A stretch of DNA of 64,000 nucleotides from Valencia hispanica (lineage: Eukaryota; Chordata; Actinopteri; Cyprinodontiformes; Valenciidae). Below, in pieces: positions 11,900-22,795 of the stretch. Every line of letters begins with the position of its first letter. Position 1 is the stretch's first letter. The position numbers and the translations under genes are program-made. The stretch is taken from the NCBI GenBank assembly GCA_963556495.2, contig OY747715.1:1029739-1093738 (forward strand), read 5' to 3'. The notes beneath the pieces were generated by a model, which was given only the letters and a program-made list of their open reading frames with translations, made no database searches and was not told where the DNA came from.

Positions 11900-13572
11900 T
11901 CATTCTTCTTTACAAAACAGCTCCAGCTCAGTCAGATTAGATGGACAGCATTTGTGAACAGCAGCTTTCAGATCTTGCCACAGATTCTGGATTGGATTTA
12001 GATCTGGACTTTGACTGGGCCATTCTAACACATGGATATGTTTTGTTTTAAACCATTCCATTGTTGCCCTGGCTTTATGTTTAGGGTCGTTGTCCTGCTG
12101 GAAGGTGAACCTCCGCCCCAGTCTCAAGTCTTTTGCAGACTCCAAGAGGTTTTCTTCCAAGATTGCCCTGTATTTGGCTCCATCCATCTTCACATCAACT
12201 CTGACCAGCTTCCCTGTCCCTGCTGAAGAGAAGCACCCCCAGAGCATGATGCTGCCACCACCATATTTGACAGTGGGGATGGTGTGTTCAGAGTGATGCA
12301 GCTTCTAAAGCGTCAGCGTCTGTCAGTCTGCCAAGACCGGCTCCCTATCAAGCACGGTTTTTAACTGGTTTTAAACCTTTTTTAAGACTGGTTTTAACGG
12401 ATTTTTAAACACCACTGACTTATAAATAACCAGGACGTTTTTTACCGGATCGTTTTAATCGGTGGGAAGCGCGGATTACTTCTCCCCCACCATGCCTCCC
12501 TGGGTCCTGGGTGTGATGGCAACACTAGGCCAGAAGGTTCTGGGGCTGGAGCAGAGGATCTCAACACTCCACCAAATCCAGGACTTTCGCCGCCGCCTTC
12601 AGTGCACAGATGGCGGACACCATTCCCTGCCAGCTTGGCGAAGCTGTGGGGGGAGGATCCATCGCTGGGCCTCCAGGCGGACTCGGGGTGCCAAACGCCC
12701 GCGTAACATCTGCAGCAGAGGAGGACCGCTGGTTCCAGCGTTTGTGAACAGCAGCTTTCAGATCTTGCCACAGATTCTGGATTGGATTTAGATCTGGACT
12801 TTGACTGGGCCATTCTAACACATGGATATGTTTTGTTTTAAACCATTCCATTGTTGCCCTGGCTTTATGTTTAGGGTCGTTGTCCTGCTGGAAGGTGAAC
12901 CTCCGCCCCAGTCTCAAGTCTTTTGCAGACTCCAAGAGGTTTTCTTCCAAGATTGCCCTGTATTTGGCTCCATCCATCTTCCCATCAACTCTGACCAGCT
13001 TCCCTGTCCCTGCTGAAGAGAAGCACCCCCAGAGCATGATGCTGCCACCACCATATTTGACAGTGGGGATGGTGTGTTCAGAGTGATGTGCAGTGTTAGT
13101 TTTGCATTTTGGTCTCATCTGACCAGAGCACCTTCTTCCACATGTTTGCTGTGTCCCCCACATGGCTTGTGGCAAACTGCAAACAGGACTTCTTATGGTT
13201 TTCCTTTAACAATGGCTTTCTTCTTGCCACTCTTCCATAAAGGCCAATTTTGTGCAGTGCACCACTAATAGTTGTTCTATGGACAGATTCCCCCACCTGA
13301 GCTGTAGATCTCTGCAGCTCATCCAGAGTCACCATGGGCCTCTTGGCTGCATTTCTGATCAGCGCTCTCCTTGTTCGGCCTGTGAGTTTAGGTGGACGGA
13401 CTTGTCTTGGTAGGTTTACAGTTGTGCCATACTCCTTCCATTTCTGAATGATCGCTTGAACAGTGCTCCGTGGGATGTTCAAGGCTTGGGAAATCTTTTT
13501 GTAGCCTAAGCCTGCTTTAAATGTCTCAATAACTTTATCCCTGACCTGTCTGGTGTGTTCTTTGGAATTCAT
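11900..13572 (-). pseudogene. Tc1-family transposase pseudogene
   Basis: The protein would cut and paste the element through its terminal repeats. The N-terminal 158 residues are open (13572-13096, start MNSKEHTRQVRDKV) and contain the paired-like helix-turn-helix DNA-binding region (KKISQALNIPRSTVQAII, then GRTRRAL) and the first catalytic Asp in WSDETK. The frame then breaks near 13095, where part of the catalytic domain is missing. The C-terminal half ([30 protein letters not shown] with the second Asp, [11 protein letters not shown]) occurs twice, in 12741-13088 and 11900-12298. In both copies the residue where Tc1 transposases normally have the third catalytic Glu (NPIEN) is Gln. The gene is therefore damaged by a break, a duplication, an insertion and a catalytic change. 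Confidence 0.9.
12299..12740 (+). other. Foreign segment inside the Tc1 element
   Basis: About 440 bases unrelated to Tc1 lie between the two copies of the transposase 3' segment. The segment is GC-rich in its second half and has an open frame running into the duplicate (from ATGCCTCCCTGGGTC near 12491: MPPWVLGVMATLGQKVLGLE, then [10 protein letters not shown]). That could be the 5' end and ORF1 start of a LINE, with a heptad-like LGLEQRI pattern. The origin is not resolved. Confidence 0.5.
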
Positions 13573-13725
13573 GGTGTTGTTGCTCCCAACATTCTCTTAG
13601 ACAACCTCTGAGGCCGTCACAGGGCAGCTGTATTTGTACTGACATTAGATTACACACAGGTGCCTCTATTTAGTCATTAGCACTCATCAGGCAATGTCTA
13701 TGGGCAACTGACTGCACTCAGACCA

Positions 13726-13911
13726 CAGGGGGCTGAATAATTACGCACACCCCACTTTTCACTTATTTATTTGTAAAAAATGTTTGGAATCATGTATGAC
13801 TTTCGTTCCACTTCTCACGTGTACACCACTTTGTTTTGGTCTTTCACCTGGAATTCCAATAAAACTGATTCATGTTTGTGGCTGTAATGTGACAAAATGT
13901 GGAAACTTTCA
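13726..13911. repeat. Right terminal inverted repeat of the Tc1 element
   Basis: It matches the left repeat in reverse orientation from GGGGGCTGAATAATTA outward and stops at AAACTTTCAAG. The last 20 or so bases expected from the left end are absent, so the TA target duplication cannot be recognised on this side. Confidence 0.85.
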
Positions 13912-14694
13912 AGTGACCACTCTACTTGTCTTCATGTCCACTATTGTCCTGCCTCATGTTGTTCATGGTTCCTAGATCTTTAAGCTTTTTCTTTCATGTG
14001 TCAGTTCCTTGAATGAGTAAGTTTTGGTTTTTTTTATTTGCTCATAATTTCATCTGCTGTGTTTGGATCCTCACAACAAACATCATGACATGTTTAGTCT
14101 GTGCTTATTTTTAAGCTGAGGGACTGAAACCAGCAAAGAAATAAAAGTTCAAACTAATTCAATAAAATAAAAATAAAACAAAGAATGATTGTTTGGATTT
14201 ACATTTTTAAACTGCAAAAATAAGAACTTTTAACTCATACTTAAAGTAATTTGGGGCCCTGAAGGGTCTCTACTAAAACTAATGAAATCAAACACTGTGA
14301 GGTGTCCAGGGACATGACTGTCTCTGGAGACACTTTGGTCTGATGCCAGTCTTTCTTTGGACATGTAGATGGAAGGATGTCTTTTTCCCTGTTGTATCTC
14401 AGCCTTTTGCCTCAGAAAAGACGTAAGATTGTTTATTGATCAAATATTTAAAATTGTAATATATTGAAGAGCTTACTGTTGCTGACTGAAGATCAAAAAC
14501 CTATGAGGTTTGTGTTTTCATGTGTCTTTGGTAAATGCTTGGTTCATTAAACAGTATGAGTCTAACTCAGTGGAACAATAAGTTAAAGTCTTTAGCTGTT
14601 TGAAGATCGCTGAAGAGAACTTTCATCAACACCTGCTGTAATCTGGGTTATTGTCTGAGCTGTAATAAACAACTATTACACGGCGGTTGTTTCA
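13912..14694. other. Intergenic DNA between the Tc1 element and the LINE
   Basis: This is AT-rich, and I see no gene. The hairpin-containing repeat copy 2 begins at about 14695. Confidence 0.4.
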
Positions 14695-14795
14695 TCCCAC
14701 AGGACTAATTATCATCAGAAACTGTTGATAAGTGTTTTTATGGACCAGCTCACAGAGGGATTCATTAATGATCTCCTTTGTTCTGGAAACCCACC
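14695..14795. repeat. Hairpin-containing repeat, copy 2
   Basis: A diverged copy of 11145-11260. The left arm ACTAATTATCA (14704-14714) is intact, while the right arm is degraded to TGATAAGTG. The shared GATTCATTAATG and CTGGAAAC-type stretches keep the same order and spacing. Confidence 0.5.
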
Positions 14796-17547
14796 TCTCT
14801 GCTGCTTCCGTACTGTTACCCCCCCCCCACTCTATTTCTACTCTATAGAAACAGTGTCTTGCCCACGGCCAAAATTAAATGGATTAAAAGTTAAGCCAAC
14901 AAAAGCAAATTATGGAAATCTCATAAAAATAAATACGACTTTGACTGAACAGAAAAATAAATCTATTAAATGTGGTTTATTAAACATAAGATCTCTCTCC
15001 TCAAAGACTTTGTTAGTAAATGACTTGATTTGTGATAATCACATTGATTTCTTTTGTCTCACAGAAACCTGGCTGCAGCAGAAGGATTATGTCAGTATAA
15101 ATGAGTCAACTCCTTCCAGTCATTTAAATTTTCACATTCCTAGAAATACTGGGCGAGGAGGAGGAGTTGCAACCATTTTTCGTTCTGATTTACTAATTAG
15201 TCCCAGACCAATTGATAGCTACAGTTCTTTTGAACATCTAACCCTTAATTTTCCTCATCCAAGTTGCAAAACATTAAAAGCATTTTTGTTTGTGGTTTTG
15301 TATCGTCCACCAGGCCCTTACTCTCAATTCTTGGATCAGATCTCACATTTTTTATCTGATTTAGTATTAAATACTGATAGGGTTATTATAGTGGGGGACT
15401 TTAATATTCATGTGGATACTGAAAGTGATAGCCTAAATGCAGCCTTTAGTGCTATTTTAGACTCAATTGGCTTTACTCAAAAAGTACAGGGATCGACCCA
15501 CTCGGGTAAACACACTTTGGACCTTGTACTGCTATGCGGTATTGAGTGTTTGGAAATAACAGTCCACCCACATAACCCGGTCCTGTCTGACCACTTCTTA
15601 ATAACTTTTGAATTTACTTTAACTGACCATTTTAAATCTGAAAGAAAATTTCATTATAGTAGAGCTTTATCAGACAATGCTGTAACAATTTTTAAAGAAT
15701 CTGTTCCATTCTTACTTTCCTTAGTGTCTCAGAGTAACACAGTGGATGGCAGCAATTCTATCTCTAACCCTTCAGAAATTGATGATCTGGTTCACAGCGT
15801 TACGTCCTCATTGCGTTTGGCATTAGATAGTGTAGCCCCCTTAACAAAGAAAGTGGCTAGCCATAGGAGGCTGACTCCTTGGTTCAACGCAGAGTTGCGT
15901 ACTTTAAAGCAGAATACTAGGAAGTTGGAGAGAAAATGGCGCTCTACACATCTAGAGGATTCCTATTTAACCTGGAATAACAGTCTACTGCTGTATAAAA
16001 AGACCCTTCGACAAGCTAGAACAGCATATTTTTCATCATTAATAGAGGCGAATAAAAACAATCCTAGGTTTCTTTTTAGTACAGTTGCCAAACTTACACA
16101 GAGTCATAGCTCTGTTGAGCCAACTATTCCCCCAGCTCTAAGCAGTGATGATTTTATGGGATTCTTCATAAATAAAATGTATTCTATTAAAAATAAAATC
16201 ATTGGCATCCTCCCAAACATGATTACTTCTTCCTCAGTAAATGAGGCAGCATCAGAAATAACTGTAGAACCATATTTGTGCTTAGGCTGTTTTGATTCAG
16301 TCGAGCTTTCGGAATTATCAAAAATATTAGCCTCATCTAAACCTTCAACTTGTATGTTGGACCCAATTCCAACCAAATTATTTAAAGAAGTGTTCCATTT
16401 GGTTCCTGGCCCCATTTTGGATATGATGAATCTATCCTTAGTAAACGGATACGTACCACAGGAATTTAAAATAGCTGTAATTAAACCTTTACTCAAGAAA
16501 CCTTCCCTTGATCAAGATGACTTAGTGAATTACAGACCTATATCTAACCTTCCTTTCTTATCCAAAGTCCTTGAGAAAATTGTTGCTAATCAAGCCTGTG
16601 AGCATCTAAACAGTAACGAGCTGTTTGAAGAGTTTCAGTCAGGTTTTAGAGCTCATCATAGCACTGAAACAGCACTGGTGAAGGTTACTAATGAGATTCT
16701 CATGGCCTCAGATAATGGACTGGTGTCTGTTATGGTTTTGTTAGATCTCAGTGCTGCTTTTGACACAGTCGATCATAATATTCTCTTAGAAAGGCTTGAA
16801 CATGTTGCAGGGATCAAAGGAACAGCACTAGGCTGGTTAAAATCATATTTGTCTGATAGATTCCAGTTTGTTCATCTAAATGATAAATCTTCTTCACTCT
16901 CAAGGGTTACTTGTGGAGTTCCACAGGGTTCTGTGCTTGGACCAATTCTTTTCACCATATATATGCTCCCAATTAGTAGAATCATTAGACAGCATGGGAT
17001 AAATTTCCACAGCTATGCAGATGATACACAACTATATTTATCCATAAATCCTGATGAACCCAGTCAGTTAGGTAGATTACAGGCATGTCTGGAAGACATA
17101 AAAACATGGATGAATCTAAACTTTTTGCTTTTAAATTCTGACAAAACAGAAGTTTCTGTCTTTGGACCAGAAGTTCTTAAACAGAAACTGATTAGTCAAT
17201 CACTTCATCTGGATGGCATTAAATTGGCCCCCAGTAATAACGTAAAGAACCTCGGCGTTATTTTTGAACAAGACTTGACATTTAAATCCCATATTAAACA
17301 GGTTTCTAGGATTTCTTTCTTTCACCTCCGGAATATTGCTAAAATGAGAAACATCCTGTCCAGGAGTGATGCTGAGAAACTAGTCCATGCATTTGTTACC
17401 TCAAGGCTGGACTACTGTAATTCTTTACTATCAGGAAGTCCACAAAATGCAATCTGCTTGTCGCCAGCCTTCAGACTGTGTTTTTGTTTTCTTTTGTTTT
17501 CTTTTTGTTGGGTTGTTTTTTATTGTTCATATTCTTCTGAACTCTGA
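14725..17547 (+). CDS. L2-like LINE ORF2: endonuclease plus reverse transcriptase (940 aa open frame, ends not native)
   Basis: The enzyme would nick target DNA and copy LINE RNA in place. The open frame is uninterrupted. Apurinic-endonuclease motifs are visible: LLNIRS with N87, TETWL with E114, [22 protein letters not shown] and LSDHF. Reverse transcriptase motifs follow: [51 protein letters not shown] and the catalytic YADDTQLYL near residue 764. The region ends with [15 protein letters not shown], after which residues after about 909 are unrelated sequence read by chance, because the element is cut near 17452. The first 30 or so residues also come from flanking DNA. A full-length domain core with no stop is unusual among the LINEs here and suggests a fairly recent copy. 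Confidence 0.88.
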   Translation: MISVFMDQLTEGFINDLLCSGNPPLCCFRTVTPPPLYFYSIETVSCPRPKLNGLKVKPTKANYGNLIKINTTLTEQKNKSIKCGLLNIRSLSSKTLLVNDLICDNHIDFFCLTETWLQQKDYVSINESTPSSHLNFHIPRNTGRGGGVATIFRSDLLISPRPIDSYSSFEHLTLNFPHPSCKTLKAFLFVVLYRPPGPYSQFLDQISHFLSDLVLNTDRVIIVGDFNIHVDTESDSLNAAFSAILDSIGFTQKVQGSTHSGKHTLDLVLLCGIECLEITVHPHNPVLSDHFLITFEFTLTDHFKSERKFHYSRALSDNAVTIFKESVPFLLSLVSQSNTVDGSNSISNPSEIDDLVHSVTSSLRLALDSVAPLTKKVASHRRLTPWFNAELRTLKQNTRKLERKWRSTHLEDSYLTWNNSLLLYKKTLRQARTAYFSSLIEANKNNPRFLFSTVAKLTQSHSSVEPTIPPALSSDDFMGFFINKMYSIKNKIIGILPNMITSSSVNEAASEITVEPYLCLGCFDSVELSELSKILASSKPSTCMLDPIPTKLFKEVFHLVPGPILDMMNLSLVNGYVPQEFKIAVIKPLLKKPSLDQDDLVNYRPISNLPFLSKVLEKIVANQACEHLNSNELFEEFQSGFRAHHSTETALVKVTNEILMASDNGLVSVMVLLDLSAAFDTVDHNILLERLEHVAGIKGTALGWLKSYLSDRFQFVHLNDKSSSLSRVTCGVPQGSVLGPILFTIYMLPISRIIRQHGINFHSYADDTQLYLSINPDEPSQLGRLQACLEDIKTWMNLNFLLLNSDKTEVSVFGPEVLKQKLISQSLHLDGIKLAPSNNVKNLGVIFEQDLTFKSHIKQVSRISFFHLRNIAKMRNILSRSDAEKLVHAFVTSRLDYCNSLLSGSPQNAICLSPAFRLCFCFLLFSFCWVVFYCSYSSEL
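14815..17452 (+). mobile_element. L2-like LINE, family A, 3'-truncated
   Basis: A long LINE body with endonuclease and reverse transcriptase coding. The 5' boundary is near a C-rich run at 14820. The 3' boundary is abrupt at about 17452 after CACAAAATGCAATC. A sister copy at 36338-37555 (minus) shows that the rest of the C-terminus and the 3' untranslated region should follow, so the 3' part was lost or replaced. Confidence 0.9.
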
Positions 17548-18594
17548 AGAAAAAAAACATATTTCTGGTGAGCTGGTCGCGCTTTTCAACAGAGAGAACA
17601 TGCACACTTCATCCTCTGTTTGGTTAAAATCTTTTGTTGAGTTGTAAGTTGGTTTAATCAGTTTTATATTTTCTAAGTTAACATTTCATTTGAGTGGATG
17701 TTTGAAAATTTTATCTCGCAGACCACTGCAGGCATTAGGCCACCTTAGCTGTTGGGGCTGCTAGCTCACTAGCCAGCTGTAAGCCTGATAGGATTGAGCG
17801 TTTTCAGAAATTTTAACATTAATAATGATAGAGTAGAAGGGGTCACCGCTCATCAGGGTGAGGTGCTGGATCAAAAGTTGAATTCAAAAAATCTGCGATT
17901 GTGGGAGCTTTATTTATCAAGCTTTCGGTCAGAGACCTTCATTAATACATTAATAATGATAAAATCAGTTTTATCTCTCAACTTTGTGATGCAGGTTATG
18001 CTTTACAAATGTTATGATGTTTTTCATATGTTGAAGATATGTTGAAATATAAATAGAATATCTTAAAATAGCAAATTGGCAATTGCAATCTGTAGCAATC
18101 CGAATCTGACAAAATTATTAGTTATTATGAAGTCTATTAAAATACTAAAATTTAATGTTGTTGTTTATATTATAACTTTAAAAACTATCTTCCTCTAAAA
18201 TTTCTTTACACGGTTAGTCTCTGATAAACATAATTCTTACAAAATATTTAAATTAGTGTTATTAATGTGCGCTTATCATTGATTGCACTTATTCCCACTA
18301 ATTAACAATAGAATGAAAAGACACAGGGATATTGGAAATTTCTTAAAGAAAAGTGTCAGACACTGCTAATGATAAATCTGACCATCAATATCATTATTAG
18401 CAGTGAGATGCTCAGTCGATTCAGCTTTCTAGGAATAGTAATAGTGATGAAGAGCAGAATCTCATGATCTCCTGTTCTCTCACCTTATTTTCTTTTCCTA
18501 TTTTGTTTTCTATTGCTTTTTTCTTAGTTACTTTATATACCCAGCCTCTGGAGTTACTGTATTAGACCGGATTTCTTTTTGGATCACTTTTTGA
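17453..18594. other. AT-rich intergenic DNA
   Basis: T-rich sequence directly follows the LINE break at 17452. No gene or clear repeat was identified. Confidence 0.4.
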
Positions 18595-18659
18595 AGGACT
18601 GTATATAACATAATGCCATTTTGCTCAGCTGAGGACTTTGACACACTGCTCCAAAGAAT

Positions 18660-19450
18660 GGATGCTATGGAAATTAAGATTTGTTGTCTTGAAATGAAGT
18701 AAACACTGGATATGGAAATGAGGAAACCTTACAGATGATTGCCAACAGTGAGAAAGGACCTGGCAGCACTGTTCCAATCAGTTTCTGGTGCAGCACTCTC
18801 AATAATAAACCCCCAGTCATAACAAGGCGTTTAAATGGAAGGTCCCCGCATTCGCAGTATGATGAAGAGGGACCCGCTCCACAGTGTAGCAACACGTTGA
18901 GCCCTGCTTCAAAGAAGAAAAAAACTGAAGAAATTCCAACCAAGAGCAAGTGAAAGTACTCTGTCTGGGATTATTACTACTGGAATCCCACTCAAAAACA
19001 GATATGCAGCACTCTGTTCCCCAAAGGACAATCAGACACCAAACACAGTCAAGGTTGCCAGAACAAATCCAGCCCCGTGAAGTGGACACACTAGAAAGTA
19101 AAGAATCTCCATCAAAAACTTTTAATTGTTCATGAAATGGAATAGAAAATTTCTGGAGCAAGAACACTAGTGTTACCAGTTGCTCCCAGAATACATTCAA
19201 AGACATTTCAGAAAAAATCCTGACAATCATAAATCAACACCTGAAAGTGGAAAAGTTTGTTATTCACACAGGATCTACGGATGTAGAAAAAAACAGCCAG
19301 AGAGTTTGATCTGCTGCAGAAATTTGAGGGACTTAACATACACATCCATTTCAGGGTACCAGTGGCTACAGAAAATGATCAAACAAATAGCAGGTTTAGT
19401 ATGCTTCACAAACGGCAGAAGTGTCAGGTCTCAGCAGCTGTGTGCTGGGT
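18660..19450 (+). pseudogene. L2-like LINE ORF1 remnant with SGNH-hydrolase-like region
   Basis: ORF1 of L2/CR1-type LINEs helps form the RNA-protein particle, and in some families it carries an esterase-like SGNH domain. Here a short coiled-coil-like start is followed by a Ser/Pro-rich linker with a basic KKKKTEE stretch. Then comes a block reading SCSQNTFKDISEKILTIINQ and KVEKFVIHTGSTDVEK, which resembles the SGNH block with GxND, here GSTD. Several stops and frame changes interrupt the frame. This assignment rests on recalled family pattern, not on an alignment. Confidence 0.6.
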
Positions 19451-19870
19451 GAGTGGATGTGTGTGTTTTTGTTTCTACCTTGCTCTGCAGGGGGGTGTGA
19501 CCGGCAGGTTCTGAAGCAGGTGCTTCTAATCAGATCCCATCAGCAGCACCATTCTTAAGGGGAGTGGATTCTGGAGACTGACACCAGATGGGTCTCGCAC
19601 TAAGCGTGACCTCGTCTGTTGACCTCTCGGCTGCGTTCTTCCGTGGATCCTGAATTCATCTCTTGTCAGTCTCCGTTCCGCTTCCACCTGGAATCATAAC
19701 CAGAACTCACTTGAACTCCGCCGCTCTCCTGTGCCTGCCTGTCCTCCCTCCACCGTCTCCACCTGCGCAGACAAAGGCTCATCACCCACTCAAACCATCC
19801 ACTCCCTACACAGACTCAGTTACTGTGTCCTGCAGACCTCCTCCAAGCTTCTCAGAAGCTGAATTTTGTG
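19451..19870. other. Insert of about 420 bases within LINE ORF1
   Basis: This sequence is CT-rich and unlike the surrounding LINE, and it sits between two adjacent parts of ORF1. It includes CTCGTCTGTTGACCTCTCGG and a proline-rich reading frame near 19700-19830. It may be a solo remnant of another element. No terminal repeats were identified. Confidence 0.4.
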
Positions 19871-20394
19871 GCAGAAAACATTTCCTCAGAGACGACGGAC
19901 GCTACCTAAACAAAGCTGTACTGAGGCTTCTGACCTCGAACATGTTCTGAAATCTCAATAAAAAAGCTCTGGATGTTCCAAGACATGTGACAAAGCACCC
20001 AACGGCTGACCATGACGCACAGTCTGTGGAGATTAACAGAGAACAAGCACTCCCTTTCTGCCCACCAGAACACCAAGCAAACATGACTCCAACAGCAGCA
20101 AGCAAAAACGTACAACATTCATCACAGCATTCTCCATTGTCATCCTACTCATCGTCATCTTTAAATGAATCTCCCTTTAAAGCTTTCTCTGACAGACTGA
20201 ATGCTCAAATTGGAATTGGAACTCAGCTAACTCCAGGACTTGGACAACACCAGGCCTCTGGGACTGATACTAGATGCATTTCTCCTCAACCACAACTGGT
20301 AATAACAGACATCTGATATAGAAGGGATCCGGACATTAACTCTGGACCCATCGTCCACCAGAATGAGTCTGGCCACCCTGAAAGTAGGATTCCA

Positions 20395-20825
20395 GTGCTT
20401 ATAACCAGGAGAAACTATAAAACTAAAACCAAAGCTTTCCGTATTCAACCAAATCTCAAATTGATTACATGTCAGAAGGATCTTCTACCTACCTCCAAAC
20501 TTCATAAATTAGCATTGTTAAACATCAGGTTTTTGTCAGGGAAGTCATTTCTAATTAATAACTTCATCACTGAGCGCAATCTACACACTCTATTTCTACC
20601 AGAAACCTGGTTAGACAGTAATAACGAAACATCTACATTAATACAGTCAACTTCTTCAAATTAAAAAGTTCTAAGCGAGAGCACGTAACTCAGACAAGGT
20701 TGAGGCATAGCCACAATTTTTAATAACTTAATAACCTTTAAAAAGGTATTTCTGAGCATATTGACTCCTTTGAGTATCTAGCTCTCCAGGTAAAGGACCC
20801 TAACACTATAGTCACTATATCAAAG
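20395..20825 (+). pseudogene. L2-like LINE family B ORF2 endonuclease N-terminus
   Basis: The frame from 20395 reads LALLNIRFLSGKSFLINNFI followed by LPETWLDSN, the first two motifs of the LINE endonuclease (LNIRSL and ETWL). After a stop near 20662 another frame continues with a GIATIFNN-like block and DSFEYLALQVKD up to about 20825. Homology then ends. This is the 5' part of ORF2 only. Confidence 0.75.
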
Positions 20826-22287
20826 TCGCTAAGTTGGCAACACTATCTGCAAGTCACCGCTCCTCCTCACCTTGCCCTCAATACTAACTACAACGGAAGC
20901 TAGTCAGCTTATGATAAGCAGGCCTACAACAGCCAATCAATGTCCACATCAGTGTGTGGTTAAGAACTTATGCTCAAAAAGCCTAAAGCAACTCGCATGC
21001 AGTAACAGTTAAGTTGAAGATTAAAAATTAGATTAACACAAGTAAAAACATAGCACGCTTATTATGGCTTTATTTAATTATTCACAATTAATGTGATAAT
21101 TTTACACCCCTGGTCTATTCTCTGAGCTACAAGGAGCAAGTGTAAGGACTTTAAAACTGGAGGGAGATGCTTTACCTTTGTGACACAGCGAGGGCAATTA
21201 ATGTCTATTTTACATAACCATCAATAATTATGATCAATATTTTAATATTAATATAATGATTGATGAACTTCAAGTTTTGATCTACTAATCAAAGTTTGGG
21301 GCATCAGCTCCCTTTTTTAAGGAGCAAATAATAAAACGACACCCAGTGTCTTGTGTCTGTGGACAGTATCTATCTACAGCATGCAATCCAAACTACTACT
21401 GATCTTAGAAAATGAATAATAGGTGAATGGAACAAATAAGCCTCAAAGAATCACTTCAAAACAGTGTTTTTGCTGCGCAAAATATTATCAAAATGTGTGA
21501 GAGAGAGAGAAGACGAAAGAAAGGCAAAAGAAAGAACAGGGGATCGGCTCGGGATAAAAAAAAAAAGCAGTTTAAAAACGGACAGCAATAAAACAGCTCA
21601 CAAACCACACAAGCTTGCAGCAATACTAGTGAACACACGTTTTCAGTGCTTAAAACACATCAAACCAACAATGACCAACTAACAAGCCAACTAATTCGTT
21701 CTGACCTATATCTCTGCCCAGACACAAGAGCAGGAATAAAACTGAACAGGTTTGATCCTACATAAGATCATTTGATCGTGCCAGTCCATGGTAAAAACAA
21801 AAAGAAAAAGGGGGAGAAAGTGTGTCAAAAGTTGGGAAAAGAGAGAGCCGTGTCCATGGCAAGGTCTTTCGAAACACGGTTCCGGTTCCAGGCCGCAAAG
21901 GCTGCAATTCGACATCTGAGACAGCCAGGCTGTCTTCTTTAAAGAACTGTCTTGAGCAGTTTTGTTGCCATCAAAGCTCTGGATACATGCAAAGAAGCTG
22001 GATAGCTGGACAGAGGGCACTTTGAAGATTTAAAGGGATTACTTTCCCGCCTAGCGGGTCAGAAATAAGAGGGGATTCACCAGTGGTAGAGGGTCTCCTT
22101 TTGCCGGCAGAGCCAAGCTTAAAAACAAATTCCGCCAATCGTTGCTGGCCTTTATCAACTTCGTGATGTCATCATTTGGCATGGACCAAAGGGAATGCGT
22201 TTGGGGCAAAGCTAGGTATGCTGGGAAATCAGTCTGGGCAGTTAATTTGTGGAAAATGGATCCCAACACTACTTTCCTGTTTCTAGT
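20826..22287. other. Intergenic DNA, partly repeat-derived
   Basis: No gene was recognised. Contains AT-rich hairpin repeat copy 2 (21205-21310), a purine-rich run with AGAGAGAGAGA near 21500, and a moderately GC-rich stretch near 21850-22290. Confidence 0.35.
21205..21310. repeat. AT-rich hairpin repeat, copy 2 (opposite orientation)
   Basis: Its reverse complement reads GATGCCCCAAAC, then a spacer, then CATCAATCATTAT, TTAATATT and ATAATTATTGATGG. This follows the same plan as 7843-7935, with the two palindrome arms still pairing apart from single changes. Confidence 0.5.
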
Positions 22288-22418
22288 GTGGAACACGAGC
22301 AGCAGCGTTCTAGATCAGCTGCAGCTGTCTGATTGACTTTTTAGGCAGACCTGTGAAGACGCTGTTGTAGTAAACAATCCGACTAAAGATAAATGCATGG
22401 ATGAGTTTTTCAAGGTTT
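22288..22418 (-). mobile_element. L2-like LINE family B fragment
   Basis: On the minus strand this matches 53880-54003 closely, for example CTCATCCATGCATTTATCTT, CAACAGCGTCTTCACAGGTC and AACGCTGCTGCTCGTGTTCC, the C-terminal part of the family B reverse transcriptase ORF. It is a short isolated piece about 380 bases upstream of OR gene 2. Confidence 0.85.
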
Positions 22419-22795
22419 CTCCTATCTGATTATTTTTTCCATAATTTCCGCCTGATGATTGCTATCAGCTTGTAAACTTTTACCCATCTCCATTGGGACA
22501 CCACCTCTGTGTTAGGACTTCCCCTTTTCACATCTCACTTGAATCCATGTCTTTATAAACTTCATAAACTAAAAGATGCAGGAGTTACTGCAGTTAGATA
22601 GTAAGTAAACATCATTATTAGTCAGGAGAAACACTGAACATAAAATTACTAAGCGTTTCTCATGAAGTTTGAGCAAACTCTTTTCAGCCCTACAGCTTTC
22701 TGTCGTAAGATTTATTAACCAGTTCTATACCTTTCAACCGTGATTATTGTTTGTTGGTGTTTCGTTGGATAATAGCTTCTTTGTTTGTACTTTTG

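Larger units (their letters stand above)
11591..13911 (-). mobile_element. Tc1-family DNA transposon with long terminal inverted repeats, rearranged
   Basis: Long inverted repeats of about 185-210 bases bound the element: 11591-11798 on the left and 13726-13911 on the right, the latter missing the outermost 20 or so bases. Between them lies a minus-strand Tc1 transposase. A segment of about 345 bases is present twice (11951-12298 and 12741-13088), with foreign DNA of about 440 bases between the copies. The element cannot be active as it stands. Confidence 0.9.
18595..20825 (+). mobile_element. L2-like LINE, family B, 5' half, decayed and interrupted
   Basis: Pieces occur in the order expected for one LINE: ORF1 start (MDAMEIKICCLEMK, near 18660), an SGNH-hydrolase-like part of ORF1 (19140-19450), an unrelated insert (about 19451-19870), the ORF1 C-terminus (DGRYLNKAVLRLLTSNMF, 19890-19945) and the ORF2 endonuclease N-terminus (20515-20825). 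Reverse transcriptase is missing. Stops and frameshifts are frequent. Confidence 0.75.

Noticed and set aside
12442..12813. Apparent novel gene fused to a transposase
   Set aside because: The fusion frames read across the junction of the foreign insert and the duplicated Tc1 segment and are explained by the rearrangement.
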